From JAJYRX01 sp041655275 (lineage in GTDB: Bacteria > Pseudomonadota > Gammaproteobacteria > Burkholderiales > Burkholderiaceae_B): a stretch of DNA of 64,000 bases. Within the stretch, counting starts at the first letter, position 1. Each line of letters starts with the position of its first letter. A model generated the notes under the pieces. That model saw only the letters and a program-made list of their open reading frames with translations, was not told where the DNA came from and searched no databases. Location: the NCBI GenBank assembly GCA_041655275.1, contig JBBAFU010000002.1:124001-188000 (forward strand), given 5' to 3'. Made by a program: the position numbers and the translations under genes. Positions 26,190 through 35,161 of the stretch are shown here, one piece after another.

Positions 26190-27701
26190 CTAGAGAAACA
26201 GACGATAGGCCGGGTTGGCCGACTCATCCCAGCAGGGATAGCCCACGGCATCCAGAAACTGGTCGAAATCGGCCATGTCGGTGGGCGGCACCTGCAGGCC
26301 CACCAGAATGCGGCCATAGTCATCACCCTGATTGCGATAATGGAACAGGCTGATGTTCCATTCCGGGCTCATGGCCTGCAGGAACTTCATGAGTGCGCCG
26401 GGGCGCTCCGGGAACTCGAAGCGGAACAGCATCTCGTGCTCGGCCAGGGGCGACTTGCCGCCGACCATATAGCGCAGATGCGTCTTCGCCATCTCGTTGT
26501 CAGACAGATCCACCACGCCCAGACCGACGGCACGAAAACCCTCGGCCAGCAGCGCCGTCTCTTCGGCGGACTCGATCTGCAGGCCCACGAACACATGCGC
26601 ACGCGCGGCGTCCGAGATGCGATAGTTGAACTCGGTGACGCTGCGATTGCCGATGGACTCGCACAGGCGACGGAAGCTGCCGCGCTCCTCGGGAATCGTC
26701 AGCGCAAAAATGGCCTCGCGCGCTTCACCCACATCGGCCCGCTCGGCAACGAAGCGCAGGCGGTCGAAATTCATGTTGGCACCGCTGGTGATGGCCACCA
26801 GCGTCTTGCCGCGCCACTGATGCCAGGCGGCATAGCGCTTGGCCCCCGCCACCGCCAGGGCGCCGGCGGGCTCCATCACGCTGCGCGTATCCTGGAACAC
26901 ATCCTTGATGGCGGCACACACCGCATCCGTATTGACCTGTACGAAATCATCGACATAGGCCTGGGCCAGCCGGAAAGTCTCCTCTCCCGCCAGCTTGACC
27001 GCCGTACCATCCGAAAACAGGCCGACATCGTCCAGCGTAATGCGCTTGCCGGCGGCAATGCTGCGCGCCATCACCGCCGAATCCTCGGTTTCCACGCCAA
27101 TGATGCGGATCTCGGGACGCAGCGCCTTGACATAAGTGGCCACGCCGGCCAGCAGGCCGCCGCCGCCCACCGGCACGAAGATGGCATCGATATGACGCTG
27201 ATGCTGGCGCAGGATCTCCATCGCCACCGTACCCTGGCCGACAATCACATCGGGATCATCGAAAGGGTGAACAAACGTCAGCTGCTGCTCTTCCTGCAGA
27301 CGCGCAGCGTGCTCATAGGCATCGCTGAAGCTGTCCCCGACGAGCACGACCTCGCCACCCAGGCGCTCCACCGCCTGCACCTTGAGGCGTGGCGCCGTCA
27401 CCGGCATGACGATGACCGCACGACAACCCAGCTTGCGCGCCGCCAGGGCCACACCCTGGGCATGGTTGCCGGCCGACGCCGCGATCACCCCGTTGCGCAA
27501 CTCCTCCGCATCCATGCGCGCCATCTTGTTGTAGGCGCCGCGCAGCTTGAAGCTGAACACCGGCTGCGTATCCTCGCGCTTGAGGAGCACCGTATTGTTC
27601 ATGCGGCTTGAAATACCGGGGGCGACTTCCAGGGGGGTTTCAACGGCAACGTCGTAGACGCGGGAGGTGAGGATGTGCTTCAGATAGTCGGTGGTGGTCA
27701 T
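26190..27701 (-). CDS. ilvA: Threonine ammonia-lyase, biosynthetic
   Basis: PLP enzyme that deaminates threonine to 2-oxobutyrate, the first step of isoleucine synthesis. The 503-residue length and two C-terminal ACT-like regulatory domains (from about residue 325) mark the isoleucine-inhibited biosynthetic form. The PLP lysine is Lys52 in SFKLRGAYNKM; the glycine loop is VGGGGLLAG. I chose the ATG at 27701 because MTTTDYLKHIL matches the family N-terminus; the in-frame extension to 27761 is not conserved. Confidence 0.93.
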   Translation of the reverse strand: MTTTDYLKHILTSRVYDVAVETPLEVAPGISSRMNNTVLLKREDTQPVFSFKLRGAYNKMARMDAEELRNGVIAASAGNHAQGVALAARKLGCRAVIVMPVTAPRLKVQAVERLGGEVVLVGDSFSDAYEHAARLQEEQQLTFVHPFDDPDVIVGQGTVAMEILRQHQRHIDAIFVPVGGGGLLAGVATYVKALRPEIRIIGVETEDSAVMARSIAAGKRITLDDVGLFSDGTAVKLAGEETFRLAQAYVDDFVQVNTDAVCAAIKDVFQDTRSVMEPAGALAVAGAKRYAAWHQWRGKTLVAITSGANMNFDRLRFVAERADVGEAREAIFALTIPEERGSFRRLCESIGNRSVTEFNYRISDAARAHVFVGLQIESAEETALLAEGFRAVGLGVVDLSDNEMAKTHLRYMVGGKSPLAEHEMLFRFEFPERPGALMKFLQAMSPEWNISLFHYRNQGDDYGRILVGLQVPPTDMADFDQFLDAVGYPCWDESANPAYRLFL

Positions 27702-27801
27702 GGACGTGGAAAAGTCCGTCGGAAAGGCAAAAAAGCAAGAATAACACGCAGCCGGACACACACCCGCCGGATGGGCGGCTTTGCCTATACACTAGCGCCT
27801 T

Positions 27802-28323
27802 ATGGAAAGCTGGCTGCATACGATGATCCAATGGCTGCTGATCACGCTGGCGCTGCCACGCGTGGGCCTGAGTGCGATCTTCCTGGTCAGCCTGGTTTCG
27901 GCCACCTTGCTGCCCATGGGGTCCGAACCGGCGGTGTTCGGCTATGTGAAGATTGCACCCCATATGTTCTGGCCCGCAGTGCTGGTGGCCACCCTGGGCA
28001 ACACCTGTGGCGGCATCATCAGCTATGCCATGGGCATGGGCGCGGAAAAAGCCTATGAACGCTGGCGCGAGGCCCACCCCGAAGGCGACGGAAAGCGGGC
28101 GGGCGGGCGCTGGCACGACCAGATCAGTCACTGGATTCACCGCCTGGGCCCGCCGGCCCTGCTGTTTTCCTGGCTGCCGGTCGTGGGCGACCCGCTGTGC
28201 GCCGTTGCCGGCTGGTTTCGCCTGGCCTTCTGGCCCAGCGTGCTGTACATGGCCATCGGCAAGTTTGCACGCTATGCCATCATGACGGCGGCGCTGCTGT
28301 GGCTGTTCCCCAATGCCTTGTGA
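27802..28323 (+). CDS. yqaA: YqaA family inner-membrane protein (DedA-related)
   Basis: A 173-residue membrane protein of the YqaA/SNARE-associated (DedA-like) family, with about four to five hydrophobic segments. Diagnostic pieces are SATLLPMGSEPAVF (about residue 34) and GNTCGGIISYAMG. DedA-like proteins act in membrane lipid handling, but the role of YqaA is not established. Divergent from ilvA across about 100 bases. Confidence 0.82.
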   Translation: MESWLHTMIQWLLITLALPRVGLSAIFLVSLVSATLLPMGSEPAVFGYVKIAPHMFWPAVLVATLGNTCGGIISYAMGMGAEKAYERWREAHPEGDGKRAGGRWHDQISHWIHRLGPPALLFSWLPVVGDPLCAVAGWFRLAFWPSVLYMAIGKFARYAIMTAALLWLFPNAL

Positions 28324-28335
28324 AAGGAGATGGAT

Positions 28336-29064
28336 GTGTCAGACACTGCCCTGAATGAAGTCCAGGTGCTGGCCTTCGATGTGTTCGGTACCGTGGTCGA
28401 CTGGTGCGGCGCCATCGCCGGCGAGGTCTCCCGCCTCCTGCCCCATGTCGACGGGCAGGATTTCGCGCGCCGCTGGCGTGCGGGCTATCAGCCCGCCATG
28501 GAGCGCGTGCGCTCGGGCGAGCTGCCCTGGACGCGCATCGACGACCTGCACGCCCTCATCCTGGAGGATGTCCTTGCCGGATTTGGTGTTCATCATTTGA
28601 ACACCGAAGAAAAGGCAGACCTCAACCGCGCCTGGCATCGCCTGCGGCCCTGGCCCGAAGCCATCGAAGGCCTGCATCGTCTCAGGAAAGACTACGTCAT
28701 CACACCGCTGTCCAACGGCAACATCAGCCTGCTCACCCACATGGCAAAGCGTGCGGGCCTGCCCTGGGACTGCGTGCTCTCGGCCGAGATCTTCCGGCGC
28801 TACAAGCCGCATCCCGCCACCTATCTGGGCGTTGCCGATCTTTTTGCAGTGCGACCCGATCAGGTCATGCTGGTCGCCGCGCACCATGAGGATCTGGCGG
28901 CGGCCCGGGCCTGCGGCCTGCTCACCGCCTACGTCGAGCGGCCTTTCGAGTACGGCGCGGACCAGCCGCCCAAGGATGTGAGCCCGAAGGCGCAGAACAC
29001 CCTGCACGCGCGGGACTTCCTTGTGCTGGCCGACCAGCTCGATGCCGTGCGCGCAGCCGCCTGA
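28336..29064 (+). CDS. Haloacid dehalogenase type II (HAD superfamily)
   Basis: HAD hydrolase of the L-2-haloacid dehalogenase group, about 242 residues. The nucleophile Asp is in AFDVFGTVVDW, followed by LSNGN with the motif II Ser and a Lys region FRRYKPHP. Motif IV is degenerate: VAAHHEDLAAA, as in type II dehalogenases. The start is probably GTG at 28336, because AAAGGAG ends six bases before it, whereas the ATG at 28330 directly touches that ribosome-binding site. The substrate may be a haloacid or another small 2-substituted acid. Confidence 0.83.
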   Translation: MSDTALNEVQVLAFDVFGTVVDWCGAIAGEVSRLLPHVDGQDFARRWRAGYQPAMERVRSGELPWTRIDDLHALILEDVLAGFGVHHLNTEEKADLNRAWHRLRPWPEAIEGLHRLRKDYVITPLSNGNISLLTHMAKRAGLPWDCVLSAEIFRRYKPHPATYLGVADLFAVRPDQVMLVAAHHEDLAAARACGLLTAYVERPFEYGADQPPKDVSPKAQNTLHARDFLVLADQLDAVRAAA

Positions 29065-29073
29065 GTCTGCCCC

Positions 29074-31098
29074 CTAGAAGCCCACCGTCAGGTGCGCCCA
29101 GTAGCGCCGGCCGTCGTAGACCGCGTCATAGGTCTCATCCAGCACCCGCTTGTTGAAGAGGTTGTAGATACCCACGCCCATGCTGACCTGCTTGTTCAGG
29201 CGATAGTTGACGCCGGCATCCACAAAAGTGAAGGACGGTGTGCCCTCCGCCATGGCGGTGCGGCTCAGATAGTCGGACGTCTTGCCCCGGAAGTTCACAC
29301 GTGACCAGAAGTTGAGTTGCTCATTGGCATCCCAGTCCAGCGTGGCATTGAACATATGCTTGGGCATCTTGTTCAGGGGCTCGCCCTTGAAATCTCCGCT
29401 CTTCTGCTTGGAATGCGTATAGGTGTAGTTGGCCGAGAGGCGCACATCATCGCGCATGGCCCAGGTCATGGTGGCCTCGACCCCGCGGATGTTGGCCCGA
29501 TCCACATTCACCCGGTCACTGATGAAACGGTAGCCTTCGTCACCCGGACGCACATGGCAGGACCGTGAGCCGTCCGGCGAGGTGCAACGGCGCACTTCCG
29601 AAATTTTGTCCTTGAAGTCGGTGTTGAAGAAGGTCAGGCTGGTGGCCAGGTTGTCGCGGTTGTCCCAGATGATGCCCAGCTCCTGGCTGATGCTCTTTTC
29701 CGGCTTGAGATCGGGATTACCCACGATGATGGCATCGGCATTGCCCGCACCGCCCGTGATCTGGCCCCAATCGGCCACGGCCTGGCGCAAGGTGGGTGCA
29801 CGAAAGCCGGTGGATACCCCGCCCTTCAGGCTGAGCGCGTCATTCATGTGCCAGACGCCGTACATGCGCGGCGTCCAGTGCGTGCCGTAATTCTCGTCGC
29901 GCGTCATGCGCAGCCCCGTCGTCAGCGCAAAATCATCCGTCAGCATCCACTCGTCTTCCGCAAACACGGCCCACTGATAGCGGCTCAGACGGCTCAGGCT
30001 GGTGTCATACTGATTGCCCTGATCACGCAGGTTCTCCTTCAGATAATGGAAACCGGCGCTCACCACATGATCGCCCAGCGGCAGATTCCATTGCGTGTTG
30101 AACTCGGTGTTGCGCAGGAACATGTCACGCGAGGGATTGTCCGTCTTCTCGCGCTGCACGTAGGTATTCGACGTCAGCTTGCCCCAGCGCCCGGTATGCG
30201 TGAGGGCATAACGCGTCTGCGCATACTTGACTTCGGACAGCGTGTTGGGATTACCTCGCGCATTGAGTGCCGCCACCGATTTGCCCGGCGTGGACGTACG
30301 CTCCTGCAGGGTGCGCGACAGCTCGGCCACCAGGGCATGATCCTTGTTGGGCGTGAGGGCAAACTTCACCGTGCCGGACGTGATGTCCTGCTTGTTGAAG
30401 CCGTTGACGATGCGGTCCTCGTTGCGGCGCATCTTCTGCCCGTAGATCTGCACCCCCAGCTTGTCTTCCATGATGGGGCCGGCCAGATAGACATTGCTCT
30501 GATAGATATTGCCCGAATCCGAGTCGGCCTGGATCGTGCCCTCGGTGCGCACACTGCCCGTCCACTGCTCGGGCACCTTGCGCGTGATGATATTGACCAC
30601 ACCCCCCATGGCGTCCGAACCGTACAGCGAGGACATGGGCCCGCGGATCACCTCGATGCGCTCGACCGCGGCCATGGGTGGCAGCCAGCCCTGCTCGATG
30701 CCGGGCCCGTCCGAATTGGGCCGCGTCTCGCGCGAGCTCTGCCGTTTCCCGTCGATGAGGATCATGGTGTAGGCCGGCGCCATGCCACGCACGCTGATGT
30801 CGCTGGAACTGCCCCCGCCGGTCACCACCACGCCGGGCACATCCTTGAGCGCATCCGTCACATCGCGAAAGGCTTTCTTCTCCAGCTCGGTGCGCGGAAT
30901 GACCGTAATGGATGCGGGCGCATCCTCCACCATCTGCTCGAAGCCCGTGGCCGTGACCACAATGTTGTCCAGTTGCACTGCCGAATCCGACTGTGCCTGC
31001 GCCGCCAGCGGCAGGCCGGCGCAGGCCAGCAGGGCCGTCGCCAGCCCCCGGCGGGAGCCACGGCAGGCCTGGCTCCGGTTTCCAGAAGAAATCACCAC
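29074..31098 (-). CDS. TonB-dependent outer-membrane siderophore receptor
   Basis: A 674-residue outer-membrane receptor of the FepA/CirA (BfrA-like) type. It has a signal peptide (cleavage near AQAQ), a TonB-box-like start (DNIVVTATG), a plug domain with ISVRGMAPAYTMILIDGKRQ and VERIEVIRGPMSSLYG, and a beta barrel ending in the outer-membrane signal of alternating residues with terminal Phe (AHLTVGF). The start is GTG at 31098. A Fur-box-like site lies 25 bases upstream, so iron should repress it. Ligand probably a catecholate-type siderophore, not certain. Confidence 0.92.
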   Translation of the reverse strand: MVISSGNRSQACRGSRRGLATALLACAGLPLAAQAQSDSAVQLDNIVVTATGFEQMVEDAPASITVIPRTELEKKAFRDVTDALKDVPGVVVTGGGSSSDISVRGMAPAYTMILIDGKRQSSRETRPNSDGPGIEQGWLPPMAAVERIEVIRGPMSSLYGSDAMGGVVNIITRKVPEQWTGSVRTEGTIQADSDSGNIYQSNVYLAGPIMEDKLGVQIYGQKMRRNEDRIVNGFNKQDITSGTVKFALTPNKDHALVAELSRTLQERTSTPGKSVAALNARGNPNTLSEVKYAQTRYALTHTGRWGKLTSNTYVQREKTDNPSRDMFLRNTEFNTQWNLPLGDHVVSAGFHYLKENLRDQGNQYDTSLSRLSRYQWAVFAEDEWMLTDDFALTTGLRMTRDENYGTHWTPRMYGVWHMNDALSLKGGVSTGFRAPTLRQAVADWGQITGGAGNADAIIVGNPDLKPEKSISQELGIIWDNRDNLATSLTFFNTDFKDKISEVRRCTSPDGSRSCHVRPGDEGYRFISDRVNVDRANIRGVEATMTWAMRDDVRLSANYTYTHSKQKSGDFKGEPLNKMPKHMFNATLDWDANEQLNFWSRVNFRGKTSDYLSRTAMAEGTPSFTFVDAGVNYRLNKQVSMGVGIYNLFNKRVLDETYDAVYDGRRYWAHLTVGF

Positions 31099-31122
31099 AA
31101 TCCCACTCCGGTTGATGTTGCA

Positions 31123-31141
31123 AATGAGAATGATTGTGATT
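31123..31141 (-). promoter_or_regulatory. Fur-box-like operator of the TonB receptor gene
   Basis: The 19-base site reads AATGAGAAT-G-ATTGTGATT on the plus strand, a 9-1-9 inverted repeat with two mismatches between arms, close to the Fur consensus of repeated (A/T)AT(C/G) hexamers. It lies just upstream of the receptor start codon, as expected for iron-responsive repression. Confidence 0.72.
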
Positions 31142-31217
31142 AAGGTTTATTGCTTTGTCAAATGTTAGGGCCGGGGGAGTTGTGACGGGATGTGAATGCA
31201 GGCGGCAGAGGTAATGA

Positions 31218-31967
31218 TTACAACCCTGCTGAAATCAGGAGCGCCATTCCCGACAGTGTGAGCAATACCAGCACGACCCGTCGAAACGTCCTTTCGTCGA
31301 TGGTCTTGTAAAGCCTTGTGCCTATGATCACCGGTATGAACAGAATCAGCAGCACAACGCCCAGGACGGGCAGCATCGGTTGCGTAATCAAGCCCCGGGC
31401 AATATAAAGCGCCATGGTGACACCCAGGATACTGAGGTTGTAATACTGGAATATTGCGCGCTGCAAGTCTTTTTCATACCCCCTGAGCAAACACCAGAGC
31501 GCGGGCAAAGACCCGGAAAGACCCGCAAGCACACCCAGGATGCCGCCGAGAAACCCCACCAGACCATCCATGACGCCGCTGAGCAGGCGTCCACGAATGA
31601 CAAGTCTGGGCAACCTATCCATGAAAAGCATTGCCGGGCACCACACCAGCAACAGGATTCCCAGACCCATTTTCAGATAGACGATCTCGATATAGGGCAA
31701 TATCTTGAACCCTAGCGGCATACCAAGAAAGCCTCCTGCAATGAAAGGCAACAGGATTGGCCATAGAAACTGTCGGCGTATGGAGACGAGCCCGACCACC
31801 TGACCGAAAAAAGCGCCACAGACAGCCAATACCGCCGACAGCAACGGGTCAAGCCTCCAGACCCAGACCGACATCGCCACCATCGTGAATGCAAAGCCGG
31901 ACAGACCCTGCACCAGACCACCTATCAGCGCACCCAGGGCGGCAATGATAAAAACCTCTATGCCCAT
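31218..31967 (-). CDS. TauE/SafE family sulfite exporter-like protein 1
   Basis: A 249-residue membrane protein with about eight helices and the TauE/SafE opening GGLVQGLSGFAFTMVAM. The family exports sulfite, sulfoacetate or related anions. It is the last gene of the minus-strand cluster and starts 15 bases after the LysR stop, so both share a transcript. With an Xsc-like enzyme in the same cluster, export of sulfite produced by C-S bond cleavage is the likely job. Confidence 0.82.
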   Translation of the reverse strand: MGIEVFIIAALGALIGGLVQGLSGFAFTMVAMSVWVWRLDPLLSAVLAVCGAFFGQVVGLVSIRRQFLWPILLPFIAGGFLGMPLGFKILPYIEIVYLKMGLGILLLVWCPAMLFMDRLPRLVIRGRLLSGVMDGLVGFLGGILGVLAGLSGSLPALWCLLRGYEKDLQRAIFQYYNLSILGVTMALYIARGLITQPMLPVLGVVLLILFIPVIIGTRLYKTIDERTFRRVVLVLLTLSGMALLISAGL

Positions 31968-31982
31968 GGCATACCACTTTGA

Positions 31983-32915
31983 TCACACCCTTTCAAGATA
32001 ATCTTCCTGTTCGATTTGCCTGGCAAATTCCATAATGCTGTTCCGCAGCCAGGTGTGTCCCGGATCATCTTTGAGTGTGTGATGCCAGATCAAGTAAATT
32101 GGAAATGTAGGTGTCCTCAAAGGGACCGGGTAATGTGCCAAGGCGAAATGCCGAATATACAGATTGGCCATGCGCCGGGGCATACCACACACAAGATCAC
32201 TGGAATACACTATGACCGGCATGGACTGGAAATGAGGAACAGTGACGGCGATCGTGCGCTTCAGATTCCGCTTCGCCAGCGCCAGATCAATGAGCGAGCT
32301 CGTCCCTTTCCGCGGCTCAAGTATCACGTGACGCAATGCAAGATAGGTATCCAGATCAAGCACATCCCCTATCTCAGGATGATCAGGTCGTGCAAGCGTT
32401 AGCAGGGTATCTGTAAGCAAACACTTGGAAAAAAATTCGGGGCGCTCCAAGATAAAATAATCCAGTGCCAGATCAATTTTGCCGCTACGCAATTCATCCT
32501 GGATTCCTGCACTGGGCTCCGGTCGGATCTGGATGTGAACATGGGGCGCGACCTGCGCAAGCCAGTTCACAAAACGCGGGATGAACACCGTTTCCCCATA
32601 GTCACCGACCGCGATGATAAAGCTGCGCGTGGACGTCGAGAAATCAAACGTCTCATCCTGCTTCAGGCCATGCTCCAGTATGTTCAGCGCTTCCTGTACC
32701 GGCTGGATGAGGGCCCGCGCACGCGGCGTTGGCCGCATGCCGGAACCGTCACGCTCGAACAGCGCATCATCGAACTGTTCACGCAGCCGGGCCAGCGCGT
32801 TGCTGACGGCCGGCTGCGTCAGATGCAAGGCAACCGCTGCCTTCGAAATACTGCCCTCACGGTAGACGGTTGCAAAAACAAGCAGCAGATTGAGGTTGAT
32901 CGTGCGTAGCTTCAT
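31983..32915 (-). CDS. LysR-type transcriptional regulator
   Basis: A 310-residue LTTR. The N-terminal helix-turn-helix (NLNLLLVFATVYREGSISKAA, then LHLTQPAVSNALARLRE) is followed by a substrate-binding domain. NodD/LeuO-like features are the first helix and the C-terminal IWHHTLKDDPGHTWLR block. It sits inside the catabolic cluster between the acyl-CoA synthetase and the first TauE/SafE gene, and is the only regulator there. It is therefore the best candidate to bind the palindromes at 41948-41966 and 47177-47195. Confidence 0.88.
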   Translation of the reverse strand: MKLRTINLNLLLVFATVYREGSISKAAVALHLTQPAVSNALARLREQFDDALFERDGSGMRPTPRARALIQPVQEALNILEHGLKQDETFDFSTSTRSFIIAVGDYGETVFIPRFVNWLAQVAPHVHIQIRPEPSAGIQDELRSGKIDLALDYFILERPEFFSKCLLTDTLLTLARPDHPEIGDVLDLDTYLALRHVILEPRKGTSSLIDLALAKRNLKRTIAVTVPHFQSMPVIVYSSDLVCGMPRRMANLYIRHFALAHYPVPLRTPTFPIYLIWHHTLKDDPGHTWLRNSIMEFARQIEQEDYLERV

Positions 32916-33016
32916 GCGACTATATCCTGCAGAAGACCAATGAACAGCCCTGCCTCACCTTTGTGTAGAAGCAGCCATAGCTATTGTATGGTTACGCACA
33001 ATCCTAGCTCAGATTC

Positions 33017-35140
33017 TCAATGTTCAGTTCCTCGACGATTGTTTATAACCAGCAGGCAATCAACTACCGAGGCACCGTCAGGGCCAACAAGAACCGGGTT
33101 CAGATCCAGCTCCTCAATGGCGTCTTCATGTGCAGCAGCCCAGATCGAGATATTCGAAAGCAATGTTGCAAGTTGCTGCCGGTCCGCCGCTGGACGACCG
33201 CGCACTCCATCAAGCACGGGACTGGCATTAAGCTGGTTCAACATGCGCAAGCCTTCGTCCACCGAAAATGGTGCCAGTCGAAATGCGACATCACGCAAGA
33301 CCTCCACCATAATGCCGCCCAGGCCGACCATGACAACAATGCCGAAGGCATCATCACGCTTGAGGCCGATAACCAGCTCAGTGTCGCCGGAGCTCATGGG
33401 CTGAACGATGACACCGCTGACACTGGCATCCGGCTTTTCCTTCGTCGCTCTTTCCATGATGATGGAAAAGCCCTCATTCACCGCCGATTCGTCATTAAGT
33501 CCGAGCAGCACTGCTCCAATATCCGTTTTGTGGAGGATATCAGGCGATTCAATCTTCAGCGCGACCGCACGACTGCCAAACCGCTTCCAGGCCTGCACCG
33601 CCTCATCAGCCGTGGTGGCGAGCGATACTGCGGCCATGGGAACACCGGCTTGCACCAGGGCCTCCGTTGTCTTTACGGTGGCTTGGGCACCATTCTCGAA
33701 CTGTGTGATTACCGCTGCCTGCCCGGATGCTGGCGCTGCCAGCGCCTTTTGCATGTGACCGTTATCCGCGTGGAAACGGGCCAGCGCACTCACTGCCTCA
33801 ACCGCACGCTCACCCGCGTGGAAGACCGCAATCCCATGTTCACGCAAATGCTTGACAGCGGCTTGCGGTGCAGCGACCCAGCATACGATGAAAGGCTTAT
33901 CGGATTGCCGCTTGATATCAAGAAAAACCTCCACAAGAACGTCTGCAAATCCATGCATGAGCTGCAGCCAGACAATGGTCACATCAATGCCGGGATCCTG
34001 CATGACGGAAAGCACCGAGTCTCGCAGCAGTTGAGGTTCCGCGACAAACTGTCCGGTCACATCAACCGGATTATCGGCAGCGCCAAACTCCGGCATCACC
34101 GAACGCAAGCGTGCTTTTGTCGCTGCGGTAAGCTCGGGCACCGCAAGGCCCACCTCCTCCGCCCGGTCCGCCATCATCACACCCGCGCCACCGGACTGCG
34201 TCACAATGCCCAACCCATTACCGCTGCAGCGGTCGATATAGGCGAAGGCCTCTATCATATCCAGCATCTGTTCTTCATTACGAGCACGGAGCACGCCGTA
34301 CTGCTTCAGTATGTCGTCAAACACATCATCCTGAACAGCAAGCGCCCCTGTATGTGAAGCTGCGGCGCGAACGCCGGATTCCTTTCGCCCTACTTTCGTG
34401 AGCACCAACGGTTTGCCAAGCTCATGGGCACGCGTCGCAAGCGCAACCAGCTCCCTGCCGTCACGCACGCCCTCCAGATAACCTGCGGCGACGCGCACCC
34501 GCTCATCCTCGATTGCGGTAGACATCAGCTCACTGAAGCTTGCATCAATCTGGTTGCCCGTGTTGATGAAATACCCGAGACCCAGGGAGCGCTGATTGGC
34601 CAGGGCGGCGATCGCCGTGCCAAAAGCGCCCGACTGGGTGACAAACGCGACCGGACCGCCACGAGTGTCGGCGCTATCCGCGTATTGACTGAATGTCGCA
34701 TACACATTCTCAAAGGCATTGATGAAACCCAGACAATTCGGCCCCAGCAGCACCACATCAAGCGCTCGGGCGCGCTGCTGCAGCTGGTTTTCCATGGCCC
34801 TTCCCTGCTCGCCGAGCTCCCCAAAGCCCGAACTGAACACGACCGCCGCGTGGATGCCCTTCTCGCCCAGCTGTTCAACAACATCCAGGACCAATCCCGC
34901 CGGTACCGCTATGATCGCAACATCGACGACCTCGGGCAGCTCACGAATGCCTGGATAGCAGGCCAAGCCGGCTATCTCCTCATATTTGGGATTAACTGGG
35001 TAAATGCGTCCCCTGTAGCCTTTTTCGAGAAGATGCTTCAGCGGTCTGCCATTGACTTTACGAAAATCGGCGGAGGCACCGATGATGGCAACGGACTCAG
35101 GTCGCACCATACGAAAAATGACCCTTTTTCTATCAAACAT
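33017..35140 (-). CDS. NDP-forming acyl-CoA synthetase (acetate-CoA ligase family), fused alpha-beta
   Basis: A 707-residue enzyme with a CoA-binding Rossmann domain (SVAIIGASADFRKVNGRPL, about residue 17), succinyl-CoA-ligase-like flavodoxin domains with the phospho-His loop (AASHTGALAVQDD) and a C-terminal ATP-grasp domain (KIESPDILHKTDIGAVLLGL). It converts a carboxylate, ATP and CoA to acyl-CoA, ADP and phosphate. In this cluster it should activate the imported acid before dehydrogenation by the next-encoded enzyme. Same strand and close spacing (21 bases) to the acyl-CoA dehydrogenase gene. Substrate not deducible from sequence. Confidence 0.87.
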   Translation of the reverse strand: MFDRKRVIFRMVRPESVAIIGASADFRKVNGRPLKHLLEKGYRGRIYPVNPKYEEIAGLACYPGIRELPEVVDVAIIAVPAGLVLDVVEQLGEKGIHAAVVFSSGFGELGEQGRAMENQLQQRARALDVVLLGPNCLGFINAFENVYATFSQYADSADTRGGPVAFVTQSGAFGTAIAALANQRSLGLGYFINTGNQIDASFSELMSTAIEDERVRVAAGYLEGVRDGRELVALATRAHELGKPLVLTKVGRKESGVRAAASHTGALAVQDDVFDDILKQYGVLRARNEEQMLDMIEAFAYIDRCSGNGLGIVTQSGGAGVMMADRAEEVGLAVPELTAATKARLRSVMPEFGAADNPVDVTGQFVAEPQLLRDSVLSVMQDPGIDVTIVWLQLMHGFADVLVEVFLDIKRQSDKPFIVCWVAAPQAAVKHLREHGIAVFHAGERAVEAVSALARFHADNGHMQKALAAPASGQAAVITQFENGAQATVKTTEALVQAGVPMAAVSLATTADEAVQAWKRFGSRAVALKIESPDILHKTDIGAVLLGLNDESAVNEGFSIIMERATKEKPDASVSGVIVQPMSSGDTELVIGLKRDDAFGIVVMVGLGGIMVEVLRDVAFRLAPFSVDEGLRMLNQLNASPVLDGVRGRPAADRQQLATLLSNISIWAAAHEDAIEELDLNPVLVGPDGASVVDCLLVINNRRGTEH

Positions 35141-35161
35141 GGTAACTGTTTCCGCCCAAAA

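Noticed and set aside
33020..34357. A 445-codon plus-strand frame opposite the acyl-CoA synthetase
   Set aside because: The acyl-CoA synthetase on the minus strand has full domain support; the opposite frame has none.
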